64,000 nucleotides of DNA from Streptomyces sp. CT34 (GTDB lineage Bacteria > Actinomycetota > Actinomycetes > Streptomycetales > Streptomycetaceae): assembly GCF_000805335.1 (NCBI RefSeq), contig NZ_KN708638.1, forward strand, positions 7,587,356 through 7,651,355, given 5' to 3'. The position numbers and the translations under genes are program-made. The notes under the pieces are model-generated. The model had not been told where the DNA came from, ran no database searches, and saw only the letters and a program-made list of their open reading frames with translations. Below, piece after piece: positions 16,210 to 24,888 of the stretch; the stretch's first letter is position 1; the number at the start of each line of letters is the position of its first letter.

Positions 16210-18432
16210 CTAACGCGCCGGACCGCACCGGTAGAGGGTCTGCGCGGCGCCGCCCGCCCCGGCGGTCGCGGTCTTCGGGGACTGCGTACCGCCGTAGGCC
16301 GCGGCCGGGACGCGGGTGCAGTGGGACCGTACCCAGTCGGCGATCCGGGTGGTGGGCGTCGTGCCGCGGCCACCGCCACCGAAGAGGGCACCCATACCGC
16401 GCCCGCCGCCCAGCAGGACGTAGCGGACCTTGCCCGACGTCACCAACTGCCGGAACCCGGCCTCGGTGGGGAACGGAACCTGGCCGCTGAAGCCGCCCAG
16501 GGGGAGGATGCGGGTGCCCTTGGCGAGGATGTACGGGGACGCGCTGTTCCAGCCGTCGGTGGCGAAGACGTACTCGGCCGAGCCGCGGTGGGCGCTGGTG
16601 TAGGCGAGCAACTCGCGCTGACCGGTGGTGAGTTGGCCGCTGGACTGGCCGAAGCCGCCCTTGCCGTGCGCACCGCCCGGCCACTTCGCCGTGCCGTGGC
16701 CGCCATGGCCCCCGCGCATGCCGGACGGGCCGACCGCGCCCATTCCGGAGCTGCCGTACGCCGGGTTGAAGACCTGCACCGCCCATGCGCTCGGCGCCAG
16801 CAGCACGGCGACCAGCGACGCGGCGAGACCCACCAGGGCGAGCCGTCCGCCGGACCGGGCGCCGCCCGGGCGGGCGAGGACCAGCAGGACGACGGCGGTC
16901 AGCCCCAGCACGCCCACCGCCGGGGCCAGCCACGGCAGGAAGGACGGGAACTCGCCGGCGATGAACGCGCCCCACGCCGCCGTCGCGGCGACCGCACCGG
17001 GCAGCACCCAGGCGCGCCGGCCACCGGCCCGGTACGCGCGCCACAGCATGGTGGTGCCGGCGCCGGTCAGCGCGGCGAGCGGCACCGCGATCACGCCCAT
17101 GTAGTACGTGTGGCCGCCGACGCTGCCCGCGCTGAAGACCAGGAAGTACGTGGCCAGCCAGGTGCCCCAGAGGGCGAACCCCGCGCGGGCCCGGTCCGTG
17201 CGCGGGCTGCCGCGGCGCCACAGGAGGCCGCAGACGACGGCGATGGCGGCGAACGGGTAGAGCCAGCCGGTCTGCGAAGCGAGCGCCGAGCCGAACATCT
17301 TCGACCAGCCGTCCTGGCCGCCGCCCCCGAAGCCGCCGGGCCCGCCGCCGTGGGCCGGGTCGGGCAGCCGGTCGGCGCCCGCCTGAACTCCGGCGTGCGT
17401 GCCGGGCGTGCCGCTGCCGACGGCGTGCCGCGGGTGCGGTGCGCCGCCGCCCGCCGCACCCGCCGCCTCGCCCGTCCCGCCACCGTACGGCGCACCGCCG
17501 CCCTGACTCCCGCCATGGCCTCCGCCGTGTCCGCCGCCCCGCGTGGCGGTGATGCTGCCGGTGGAGGCGGCGCTGATGCCCAGGGAGGAGAAGCGGTTCA
17601 GGAAGTTGTAACCGACCACCATGCTGAACGCGGAGTTGTTCGTGGTGCCGTCGACATACGGCCGGTCGTTGGCCGGAGTGAGGGCGACGGCCACCATCCA
17701 CGAGGCGGAGACGGCGGTCATCACCACCGCGGAGATCCCGAGATGCGCCAGCCGCTTCCGCAGCGGGACCGGCGCCGAGATCAGGTACACCACGGCGAGC
17801 GCGGGCAGCACCGCCCACGCCTCCAGCATCTTCGACTGGAAGCCGATGCCGACCCAGACCGCGGCCATCACCAGCGGACGCAACCGGCCCGCCTCCGCCG
17901 CGCGTTGGGTCGCCTCCGCCGCGAGCAGCACGCACAGGGTGAACAGCGGGTCCTCGACGGCGGTACGGAACAGCCCCACCGCCACCGGCGTCAGCAGGAA
18001 AGCACCGCTCGCGATCAGCGCCGCGTTGTCGCCTGCCCAGCGGCGCACCACGCGGTACAGGACCAGAAGGCTCGCCACTCCCTCCAATACCTGAGGAAGC
18101 GTCAGCGCCCAGGGGTGGAATCCGAAAATCCGGGCAGAAATCGCCTGCGGCCAGAGGAATCCCGGCAATTTGTCGAGAGTGATGGAATTTCCGGGGTCGA
18201 AGGAACCGTAGAAGAACGCCTTCCAGCTCTCCGTCATACTGCGCACGGCGTTCGCGTAGAAGGTGTGGTAATGGCTGTGATTGATCCCCCACGCGTAGAG
18301 CACGGCGGCCAGCACGGTGATGACCAGCAGCGCCGGCCGCGCGTATGCAGGTTGCCCCACCGGCGATCGCCAGGGCATGCGACGGGCGGCGGCGCCGGCG
18401 GGGGCGGTTGTGTCGAGGACTGTCGTAGCCAT
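16210..18432 (-). CDS. GT39/ArnT-type membrane glycosyltransferase with Gly/His-rich inserts
   Basis: Polytopic protein of 740 residues with a dozen or so predicted membrane helices. The first outer loop has the GT-C signature NAVRSMTESWKAFFYGSFDP then GNSITLDKLPG, with the catalytic acidic residue expected in this loop. These enzymes transfer a sugar from a polyprenyl-phosphate donor to an extracytoplasmic acceptor. Two low-complexity Gly/His/Ser-rich stretches, around residues 300-370 (GGGHGGGHGGSQGGG) and 560-590 (GGHGGHG), interrupt the outer face; they are typical of this Streptomyces subfamily but their role is unknown. The donor might come from a Ppm1-like enzyme such as the one at 60.2 kb. 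It is transcribed alone, with a strong terminator after it. Confidence 0.8.
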   Translation of the reverse strand: MATTVLDTTAPAGAAARRMPWRSPVGQPAYARPALLVITVLAAVLYAWGINHSHYHTFYANAVRSMTESWKAFFYGSFDPGNSITLDKLPGFLWPQAISARIFGFHPWALTLPQVLEGVASLLVLYRVVRRWAGDNAALIASGAFLLTPVAVGLFRTAVEDPLFTLCVLLAAEATQRAAEAGRLRPLVMAAVWVGIGFQSKMLEAWAVLPALAVVYLISAPVPLRKRLAHLGISAVVMTAVSASWMVAVALTPANDRPYVDGTTNNSAFSMVVGYNFLNRFSSLGISAASTGSITATRGGGHGGGHGGSQGGGAPYGGGTGEAAGAAGGGAPHPRHAVGSGTPGTHAGVQAGADRLPDPAHGGGPGGFGGGGQDGWSKMFGSALASQTGWLYPFAAIAVVCGLLWRRGSPRTDRARAGFALWGTWLATYFLVFSAGSVGGHTYYMGVIAVPLAALTGAGTTMLWRAYRAGGRRAWVLPGAVAATAAWGAFIAGEFPSFLPWLAPAVGVLGLTAVVLLVLARPGGARSGGRLALVGLAASLVAVLLAPSAWAVQVFNPAYGSSGMGAVGPSGMRGGHGGHGTAKWPGGAHGKGGFGQSSGQLTTGQRELLAYTSAHRGSAEYVFATDGWNSASPYILAKGTRILPLGGFSGQVPFPTEAGFRQLVTSGKVRYVLLGGGRGMGALFGGGGRGTTPTTRIADWVRSHCTRVPAAAYGGTQSPKTATAGAGGAAQTLYRCGPAR

Positions 18433-18757
18433 GCGCAGCAGTCTTCGGCATGTTCGGGGCCCCTTACGCCGCAGCCGACGCTTTCAACGAACTTCTCACC
18501 AGAAACGGGGAAACCTTTTACCGACCCGATTCCGCCTTTAATCCGCGTGGCGCGATTCATTGCCTGTGCCGGGGCGACGTAACGGGAATGGCACAGCCGC
18601 GGCAGAAACGGCGAGGCGCGGAGGGCCTTGCCAACCGACCGGCAATCCGCCCGAAAGACCCCCACAGTGCGCGTACCGGCGGCAGCGGCAGTCCGGTCGG
18701 CATCCGCGGAGCGGGAGAGGGGGAGAGCGGGAGAGGGGAGGGCGGGAGATCGTGACG
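18433..18757. other. Intergenic region between the GT39 and GH43 genes
   Basis: About 325 bases before the palindrome at 18758. The part next to the GT39 start (18480-18560) is AT-richer and probably carries its promoter on the minus strand. The rest (18700-18757) is a GGGAGA-rich purine tract. No gene was recognised. Confidence 0.5.
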
Positions 18758-18801
18758 GGAGGCAGCGGGAGGGGCGGGCGCCCGCCCCTCCCGCTGCCTC
18801 C
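18758..18801. terminator. Perfect 44-bp palindrome (probable terminator of the GH43 gene)
   Basis: Positions 18758-18779 are exactly complementary to 18780-18801 with no spacer, so the two 22-base arms meet at GGGC|GCCC. It lies 65 bases after the GH43-like stop codon, in the right place for a terminator. A perfect arm-to-arm palindrome of this length is unusual and would extrude as a cruciform. Confidence 0.75.
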
Positions 18802-18866
18802 TTGGCCACCGCTCTCGTGTGGCGCTTCCGTCACCCTTCACGCCACGAAGGAACGGCCCCCGTCCC

Positions 18867-20099
18867 TCAACCGGCCTCGATGTAGGGCGTGTCGTCCGTG
18901 GTCCAGGCGAGTCGGTCCACGTACAGGGCCCTTGTCCTGAGTTGGCCGCCGTCGCAGGTCCAGATGCCGTGATAGGCGATGTAGTCGCGGTCCGCCCGGC
19001 TGAACACCGTGGCTCCGCCCGGTCCGGAAAGCTGGTTGGCGTTCCCGGGTACGCAACCGTCGAGAGGTCGGGTGGCGCCGCTCGGTGCCGAGGTGCGGGA
19101 CATCCGGGGTACATCGTGCGCCGGGTGGGCCGGGCCGGTGCTCCGGCTTACGTCGGAGTCCAGCAGCTTGGTGTCCGACTTCTGATAGCCGCCGGTCAGG
19201 CTGGTGCTTGTCGCGTAGCCGGTGTAGTAGCCGGGGTTGTTGAACCAGCCTGCGGAGTAGAACAGCACGTAGTGCGCACCGTGGTGTACGAGGAACGGTG
19301 CCTCCAGCTGGCCGTTCTCGGGGTCGTCGAAGGACGGATCGGCCTGAAGGATCTTGGTTGGTCCGCCGTCCCATCGCAGCCCCTGTGGTCCGAGGTCGAC
19401 GAATTTGCGGAGGTGGATTTCGCTCGGCACCCGCTGGTCCGGGTCGTCGCTTCGGACGGGCTCGACCTTGTACACGATGTAGCGGGAGCCGTCGGTGTCC
19501 ACGAAGACGGCGGGGTCGATAACGCCTCGGGGTCGGCCGTCGGGGCCGTCCGGGCCGCAGAACAGTTCGGCCGGCGCGGCGTCGAAGTGAACGTTCGGGC
19601 CGAGATGGTCCGCGGTGGCCATTCCCACACAGTGTCCCTCTTCGTCTCTGGTTCCGGGCAGCGCGGAATACAGCATCAGGTAGCCGCCGGCAGGGCGGGG
19701 GGACACATCCGGTGCCCACAACTGCGGAGCGTCCCTTGACCGATCCACCGGTGCGGTCCACGCCCCGGCATCGGGCAGCGCGTCCGTCCGGGCGCCGGAG
19801 GCATCGTGCAGCGACTGCCACTCACCGGCCGGGTCCGTGCCCACCGACCTGGCCACCGGAACGCGGGCCGCGGCGGGCTCCGGCAGATCCGTCTGCGACG
19901 AGAACGCGTACCACAGCCCGTCCTCGCCCTTGACCACTCCTGGGTCGGCGAAGTCCTCCTCGATTTTCACCTTGCCGGTATCGGTCTTCGGCAGGCCCGG
20001 CGAGGCTGTTGCCCCGCCCGCTCCGCCCACTGGCCCCACGAGCGTCATCGCGCCGATCAGGCCGACGATGATGCGCCGTCGCAAGGGTTTCACGGGCAT
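18867..20099 (-). CDS. Secreted GH43-like glycoside hydrolase
   Basis: Five-bladed beta-propeller protein of 410 residues. A signal peptide (KPLRRRIIVGLIGAMTLVG) ends near ATA. Catalytic candidates are in the family's normal order: Asp base in EEDFADPGVVKGEDG, the pKa-tuning Asp in VIDPAVFVDTDG, and the Glu acid in NGQLEAPFLVHHG. Enzymes of this type hydrolyse arabinose- or xylose-containing side chains; the exact substrate is unknown. The length suits a catalytic domain without a binding module. It reads away from the STAND NTPase gene, with an inverted repeat between them. Confidence 0.8.
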   Translation of the reverse strand: MPVKPLRRRIIVGLIGAMTLVGPVGGAGGATASPGLPKTDTGKVKIEEDFADPGVVKGEDGLWYAFSSQTDLPEPAAARVPVARSVGTDPAGEWQSLHDASGARTDALPDAGAWTAPVDRSRDAPQLWAPDVSPRPAGGYLMLYSALPGTRDEEGHCVGMATADHLGPNVHFDAAPAELFCGPDGPDGRPRGVIDPAVFVDTDGSRYIVYKVEPVRSDDPDQRVPSEIHLRKFVDLGPQGLRWDGGPTKILQADPSFDDPENGQLEAPFLVHHGAHYVLFYSAGWFNNPGYYTGYATSTSLTGGYQKSDTKLLDSDVSRSTGPAHPAHDVPRMSRTSAPSGATRPLDGCVPGNANQLSGPGGATVFSRADRDYIAYHGIWTCDGGQLRTRALYVDRLAWTTDDTPYIEAG

Positions 20100-20184
20100 G
20101 ATCCTTCCCCCTGTTCTTCGTTCCCTGGCGGTGGCGGTTACCTGGAACCGGTCGCCTCACACACTGAGGTATAGGACAGTTGGT

Positions 20185-20209
20185 TTGTTCGGCATCGGCC
20201 GCCGAACAA
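20185..20209. promoter_or_regulatory. Inverted repeat between divergent GH43 and STAND genes
   Basis: TTGTTCGGC - 7 bases - GCCGAACAA forms perfect 9-bp arms. A further CCGAAC follows at 20210-20215. Its place between two divergent starts (20099 and 20286) suggests an operator for one or both genes. The HTH domain of the STAND protein is a possible ligand. Confidence 0.45.
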
Positions 20210-20285
20210 CCGAACGACGGCATGCATGACACCGTGTCGCACGGCGATCGCAGGGGGCGGTCGCCGGCACGGAAGGGGGAGGGCT

Positions 20286-22238
20286 GTGCCTCGTCGTGAA
20301 CGTCCGTTGGACCCTGGCGATGATGCGTTGACCCGCTTCGCGGCGGGCCTGCGCAGCCTGCGAGCGAAAGCGGGCAGCCCGCCGTACCGGGAGCTGGGGC
20401 GCCGGGCGCACTACTCTGCCGGAACGCTGTCCGAGGCGGCGAGCGGACGCCGCCTTCCCTCACTTCAGGTCACCCTGGCGTACGTGCGCGCATGCGACGG
20501 CGATACCGAGGAATGGGAACGGCGCTGGCACGCGCTCGCCGGCGAACTCGCCGCCCGGTCGGCACCCGAGCTCGCGCCGCCCGATGACAGCCCGCCTCCG
20601 TACGTCGGACTGGCCGCCTTCCAACCCGAAGACGCGGAACGGTACTTCGGCCGGGAAACGCTCACCCAGCAGCTGCTGGACAAGGTGGCGGACCGGCGCT
20701 TCCTCGGTGTGTTCGGTGCCTCGGGCGTCGGCAAATCCTCGCTGCTGCGGGCCGGACTCATCGCACAGCTACGCCGCGGCGCCGCCGACCGGCCGATCAT
20801 CGTGATCACTCCGGGCCCGCATCCGATCGAGGAGTGCGCCGTCCAACTCGCCGGCCTGACCGGCGAGTCCGCGGCAGCGCTCCGCGCCGAACTGCGTGCC
20901 GACGCGGCCAATCTGCACCTGCGGGTACGCCAGGCCCTGGCCGACCGTGACGACACCGACCTCCTGCTGGTCATCGACCAGTTCGAGGAGATCTTCACGC
21001 TCTGCCGCGACGCCGAGGAACGAGAGCTGTTCATCAACGCGCTGATCATCGCCACCCACGCACCGACGAGCAGATGCCGGGTCGTCATCGGTGTCCGGAC
21101 GGACTTCTACACCCAGTGCGCCCACTACGCGGAGCTGGCCGGCGCCCTGCAGGACGGGCAGGTACTGGTCGGCCCGATGACCACGGACCAACTGCGCCGC
21201 GCCATCACACAGCCTGCGGTACGGCTCGGCCATACCGTCGAAACGCCCTTGCTGGTCACGCTGGTTGCCGACGCGGCCGGCGAAGCCGGCGTGCTGCCAC
21301 TGCTCTCGCACGCGCTGCTGGCAACCTGGCGACGCCGTCGAGGCAACACGCTCACCCTCGCCGGCTACCAAGCCGCAGGCGGTATCCAGCACGCACTGGC
21401 GCACACCGCCGAAACCGCCTACCGCGCTCTCGCCGACGACGAACAAGCGGTGGCCAAGGGCCTTCTGGCGCGACTCGTGGCCCTGGCCGACGACCCCGAC
21501 GACGGCGAAGACACCAGGCGACGCATCACCCGGGACGAACTCCCCGCCGATCCGCGCATCGGGATCGTGCTCGAACGCTTTGCCACGGCACGACTGATCA
21601 CCCTCGACGGGGACAGCGTCCAGATCACCCATGAAGCACTGATCCGCTGCTGGTCACGCCTGCGTGACTGGCTGACCACGGACCGGGCGAACCTCTGCCT
21701 GCACCGCCACCTCACCGAGGCCGCCGATGACTGGGAAGCCCTCGGCCGGGATCCCGGCGAGCTCTACCGGGGTACGCGACTGGAACGCGCCCGGCAGTTG
21801 GCGGTCCGGGAACCCACCGCCCTCAGCCCGCGGGAGCAGGCGTTCGTCAACGCCGGCATCGCCGCCGAAGCCGCCCACCGGGCCGACGCTCGCCGTCATA
21901 CCCGCAGGCAGCGCCTGCTGTTGGCGACGGTGGCGCTCCTGATGGCGACCGGAACAGCCGTCGCCATCGCCTACGCCACGGAACAGGGCAGTGGCAACAC
22001 GCCGTGCTGGACGTCGTTCGACCCGCTCAATCCCGAAGGCGCACCGATGGAGCAGTACTACCGCAACTGCGAAAAGCTCGAACGGCGGGTCGCCGCAGAG
22101 GACGAGGAGGACAAGTACCGGCATCGGACCGTCTGGGACCTCCAACCGGATCAGGTCGCCCACTGGCATTGGAACAGGACCACCAAAGGGCACCACTACA
22201 CGACGGTCTACGTGACAACGGGCGGCAGCGGGCACTGA
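20286..22238 (+). CDS. HTH-STAND NTPase without WD40 repeats
   Basis: Protein of 650 residues in the nSTAND1 class. An N-terminal XRE-like helix-turn-helix (residues about 12-75: YRELGRRAHYSAGTLSEAAS then GRRLPSLQVTLAYVRACDGD) precedes a P-loop NTPase: Walker A FGASGVGKSSLLRAG near 145, Walker B DLLLVIDQFEEIF near 230, and a winged-helix block ending in ITHEALIRCWSRLRDWL. One membrane helix (LLLATVALLMATGTAVAIAYA) starts near residue 545. Relatives usually continue with WD40 repeats as sensors; here only about 85 residues remain after the helix (four or so Trp and several His), so the sensor is different or lost. The GTG start follows AAGGGGGAGG. Such proteins act as signalling switches; a regulatory or defence role is inference. 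Confidence 0.8.
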   Translation: MPRRERPLDPGDDALTRFAAGLRSLRAKAGSPPYRELGRRAHYSAGTLSEAASGRRLPSLQVTLAYVRACDGDTEEWERRWHALAGELAARSAPELAPPDDSPPPYVGLAAFQPEDAERYFGRETLTQQLLDKVADRRFLGVFGASGVGKSSLLRAGLIAQLRRGAADRPIIVITPGPHPIEECAVQLAGLTGESAAALRAELRADAANLHLRVRQALADRDDTDLLLVIDQFEEIFTLCRDAEERELFINALIIATHAPTSRCRVVIGVRTDFYTQCAHYAELAGALQDGQVLVGPMTTDQLRRAITQPAVRLGHTVETPLLVTLVADAAGEAGVLPLLSHALLATWRRRRGNTLTLAGYQAAGGIQHALAHTAETAYRALADDEQAVAKGLLARLVALADDPDDGEDTRRRITRDELPADPRIGIVLERFATARLITLDGDSVQITHEALIRCWSRLRDWLTTDRANLCLHRHLTEAADDWEALGRDPGELYRGTRLERARQLAVREPTALSPREQAFVNAGIAAEAAHRADARRHTRRQRLLLATVALLMATGTAVAIAYATEQGSGNTPCWTSFDPLNPEGAPMEQYYRNCEKLERRVAAEDEEDKYRHRTVWDLQPDQVAHWHWNRTTKGHHYTTVYVTTGGSGH

Positions 22239-22305
22239 TGGGACGTCATGCGGCTGGGCCAACCTCATGCAGCCCTGCCGGCCTCCGCGGCGAGATCGGC
22301 GGCGT

Positions 22306-23055
22306 TCACCGTGTGGTGAAGTGGGCGGTTGCCAGCACGCGGCCGTCGGGCGCGGTCAAGAGGGCGCCGGAGAGCGTGGCGCGGTCCACGGAGGTCGGGG
22401 CGCCCCAGTAGCCGTCGCCGTCGTACAGCTGGAAGGTACCGAGCCGGACGGTTGTGCCGTCGGTTCGTTGTAGCAGGCAGGTGACGTAACCAGTGTACGG
22501 ATTCCCGGCCTTGGAGAGATCGACGGACATGAAGACCCAGCCATCTGGCCCGGGATGGGCATAGATCTCACCGGCCGGTTGCCGATGCTCCGCCCCGGCT
22601 CCGGTCAGATCCGCGTACAGCAGCCCCGCCCCGGCCTGGACGGGCCGTGCGGGGCCGGCCACCACGTCCTCGATGGCCGTGCCGAGGGCCCAACCGCCGA
22701 ATCCCAGGCCGAGCACGAGCGCGGCGGCGGCAGATGCCAGTCGTAGCCGTACGCCCCTGCCGAGCCGCGCGCGCCGTGGCTCGAAGCCGCGCTCGGTCCC
22801 GCGTCCGTCGCGCGCGGCCTGGGCCTGGGTCAACCGCCGAGCCACCCGGGCTTCGAAGCCGGCCGGCGGCTCGCGGCCGGGCAGGAGACCGAGCAGCCCG
22901 TCGCCGACGAGGACAAGCTGTTCGAGGTACTCCCGGCAGTCCGCGCAGCGTTCCAGATGGGCCGCCGCCTCGGCCCGCTCCCGGCCCGAGAGCACGCCCA
23001 GTGCCAGCTCGGCACCGGTCTCGTGCAGCTGGTCGCAGCTCAGGTCCTCAGTCAT
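22306..23055 (-). CDS. RskA-type membrane anti-sigma factor
   Basis: Protein of 249 residues. The cytosolic N-terminus carries a zinc anti-sigma motif (HLERCADC, H-x3-C-x2-C) near residues 33-40. One membrane helix (LASAAAALVLGLGFGGWALG) is near residues 105-125, and the outer domain (AHPGPDGWVFMSVDLSKAG, GTFQLYDGDGYWGAPTSVDR) is the RskA fold. It would hold the cognate sigma factor at the membrane until regulated proteolysis. It overlaps the upstream sigma gene by 8 bases, the classical pairing. Confidence 0.88.
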   Translation of the reverse strand: MTEDLSCDQLHETGAELALGVLSGRERAEAAAHLERCADCREYLEQLVLVGDGLLGLLPGREPPAGFEARVARRLTQAQAARDGRGTERGFEPRRARLGRGVRLRLASAAAALVLGLGFGGWALGTAIEDVVAGPARPVQAGAGLLYADLTGAGAEHRQPAGEIYAHPGPDGWVFMSVDLSKAGNPYTGYVTCLLQRTDGTTVRLGTFQLYDGDGYWGAPTSVDRATLSGALLTAPDGRVLATAHFTTR

Positions 23056-23725
23056 GGCGGCCTCGCTCCGGAGACTCGGGATGCGGATCTGCGGGATTCG
23101 CAGATGTGGGATTCGCCGGCGGGGGATTCGCAGGCGTGGGGTGGTTCGGGTCCGTGGGATTCGGCGAGGCGAGTGCGGTGCGCAGTTTTCCCATCGCGGC
23201 CCTGATCCGTGTCTTGGCGGTGCCCAGCGGGATGTGCTCCCGGTCGGCGACCTGCTGAGCGGTCATCCCGTAGATGCCCGCCATCACCAGGGCGCGGCCC
23301 TGTTCGCCGGGCAGCCGCGCCACCGCGGCCCGCAGGGTGGACGACGCCTCGTCGGCCAGCGCCTGCTGCTCGGGGGTGTCGGTCACCGCCTCCAGGAGCG
23401 CGTCGAGATCCTCGGGGGCCACCGGCTCCGGCCGGCGCGACCGGACGGCATCGATGGCGAGGTTGTGCGCGATGGTCGTCAGCCACGCTGTCACCGATCC
23501 GCGGCGGGAGTCGTAGACCTGCGCGTGCCGCCAGGCACGCTCGAACGTCTGCTGGGCGATGTCCTCGGCGAGCTGCGCATCGCGGGTGACCGCGATGGCC
23601 ACGCCGTAGACCGTGTGCTGGAATCGCCGGACGAACGTGACGGCGAGCTCAGGGTCGCCCGTGGCCAGACCAGCCAGCAGCGCCTCGTCCGGGACGTGTC
23701 CGGCCGGGAGCTGCAACCTCTGCAT
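23048..23725 (-). CDS. ECF RNA polymerase sigma factor (SigK-like)
   Basis: Protein of 225 residues. Region 2 has AEDIAQQTFERAWRHAQVYD and SVTAWLTTIAHNLAIDAVRS; region 4 has GMTAQQVADREHIPLGTAKT then RIRAAMGKLRTAL. It is followed by a proline-rich C-terminal tail (PNPTDPNHPTPANPPP). I start it at ATG 23725 (MQRLQLPAGHVPDEAL) because that gives the usual length ahead of region 2; the frame is open 37 codons further upstream. The downstream overlapping gene is its anti-sigma factor. The target promoters are unknown. Confidence 0.85.
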   Translation of the reverse strand: MQRLQLPAGHVPDEALLAGLATGDPELAVTFVRRFQHTVYGVAIAVTRDAQLAEDIAQQTFERAWRHAQVYDSRRGSVTAWLTTIAHNLAIDAVRSRRPEPVAPEDLDALLEAVTDTPEQQALADEASSTLRAAVARLPGEQGRALVMAGIYGMTAQQVADREHIPLGTAKTRIRAAMGKLRTALASPNPTDPNHPTPANPPPANPTSANPADPHPESPERGRHD

Positions 23726-23919
23726 ATCTCTCAGTACGGTCCGGCCCGGCCAGGGGATTGCCTGGCGGTTGCGGAAGACCACGTATCCAGTGTCCCTCGG
23801 CGCCACCGCCCGATCCACTGGCCGCATGGGTCCCATGGGCCCGCGTGGGCCTGCACGGGTCCGTGCACCAACGGTGATGGGAAATCTACCGAACGTGTGT
23901 GGATGCGGTCGGTCGGTGT

Positions 23920-24888
23920 TCAGTCGGCCGCCGGTACCGCGCGCCGGCCTTGCGGCAGCAACTCGTCCAGCGCTGCCGCGAGTTGGGGGAGTGCCGGCCG
24001 GGCGTCCGGGTCGGGGGCCAGGCAGCTGTCGATCGCCTGGGTCAGGGGACGAGGCAGGTGCCGGCGGATGGCCACGGACGGGGCCCGTTCGTCGAGCTGC
24101 GGGTAGCGGTAGTTCTCGGCGTCCTGTTCCCCTTGTGACGCGCTGCCGGACTCGTCGTCGACCGCATCCCCGCCACCTCCGCTACCTCCGCTGTCTCCGC
24201 CATCTTCGCCGTCTCCGCGCACGTCGAAGGTCTTGCCGTCGTCGAAGGGGACCTCGCCGGTGGCGGCCTCGTACAGCGTGATGCCGATTCCCCAGACATC
24301 GGCCGCGGGGGTGAGCATCCCGCCGCGGGCCTGCTCGGGAGCGAGATAGCAGAAGGTGCCGATGCCTGGCGGGGCGGGGCCGGGTGGGCGGGCGATGCTC
24401 AGGTCGAGCACCTTCGCACGCCGGCAGCCGACCACGATGTTGGACGGCTTCAGGTCCAGGTGCAGCAGGCTCTTACCGTGCAGGTAGTGAAGCGCCGAGC
24501 ACAGGTGCAGGCCGAGGAGGGCGAGGTCGTCGGCGGCCAGCCGACGCCGCCGACGGTCGATCAGGTGTGACAGCGTCTCCCCGGTGAGGGTCTCCAACAC
24601 CACGTAGGGTTGCGGGGTTTCGCCCGTCTCGTAGCCTCGGACCAGGTGCGGGTGCGTGAATGCCTGGAGCCAGCGGCCCTCTCGCAGCAGCTGCTCACGC
24701 ACTCTCCGCTCGCCCCGTCGGTCCGGGCGCAGCACCTTCACGACGCATCGGCACTCCCGCTCCTGACTCCAGGCGTCGTACAGGTCCAGCCAGCCGGTGC
24801 GGCACAGGTGCGCGAGAACTTCGTAGCGCGGGGCCACCGTCGTGCCGGCCGTCAGCGGCGGCGGTCCGAGGTCTCGGGTACGGCTCAT
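23920..24888 (-). CDS. Atypical Ser/Thr protein kinase coupled to an ABC exporter
   Basis: Protein of 322 residues with a Hanks-type fold and no membrane segment. The catalytic loop HLDLKPSNIVV is intact, the ATP-anchoring Lys is in CRCVVKVLRPD, and the APE region is GTFCYLAPEQARGG. Two features are odd: the glycine-rich loop is missing (LAHLCRTGWLDLYDAW) and the DFG motif reads DLS (VLDLSIARPPG). A 40-residue Gly/Asp/Ser-rich insert interrupts the C-lobe. Its ATG overlaps the stop of the ABC gene (ATGA), so both are made together. It may phosphorylate the transporter or act as a pseudokinase sensor; activity is uncertain. Confidence 0.8.
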   Translation of the reverse strand: MSRTRDLGPPPLTAGTTVAPRYEVLAHLCRTGWLDLYDAWSQERECRCVVKVLRPDRRGERRVREQLLREGRWLQAFTHPHLVRGYETGETPQPYVVLETLTGETLSHLIDRRRRRLAADDLALLGLHLCSALHYLHGKSLLHLDLKPSNIVVGCRRAKVLDLSIARPPGPAPPGIGTFCYLAPEQARGGMLTPAADVWGIGITLYEAATGEVPFDDGKTFDVRGDGEDGGDSGGSGGGGDAVDDESGSASQGEQDAENYRYPQLDERAPSVAIRRHLPRPLTQAIDSCLAPDPDARPALPQLAAALDELLPQGRRAVPAAD

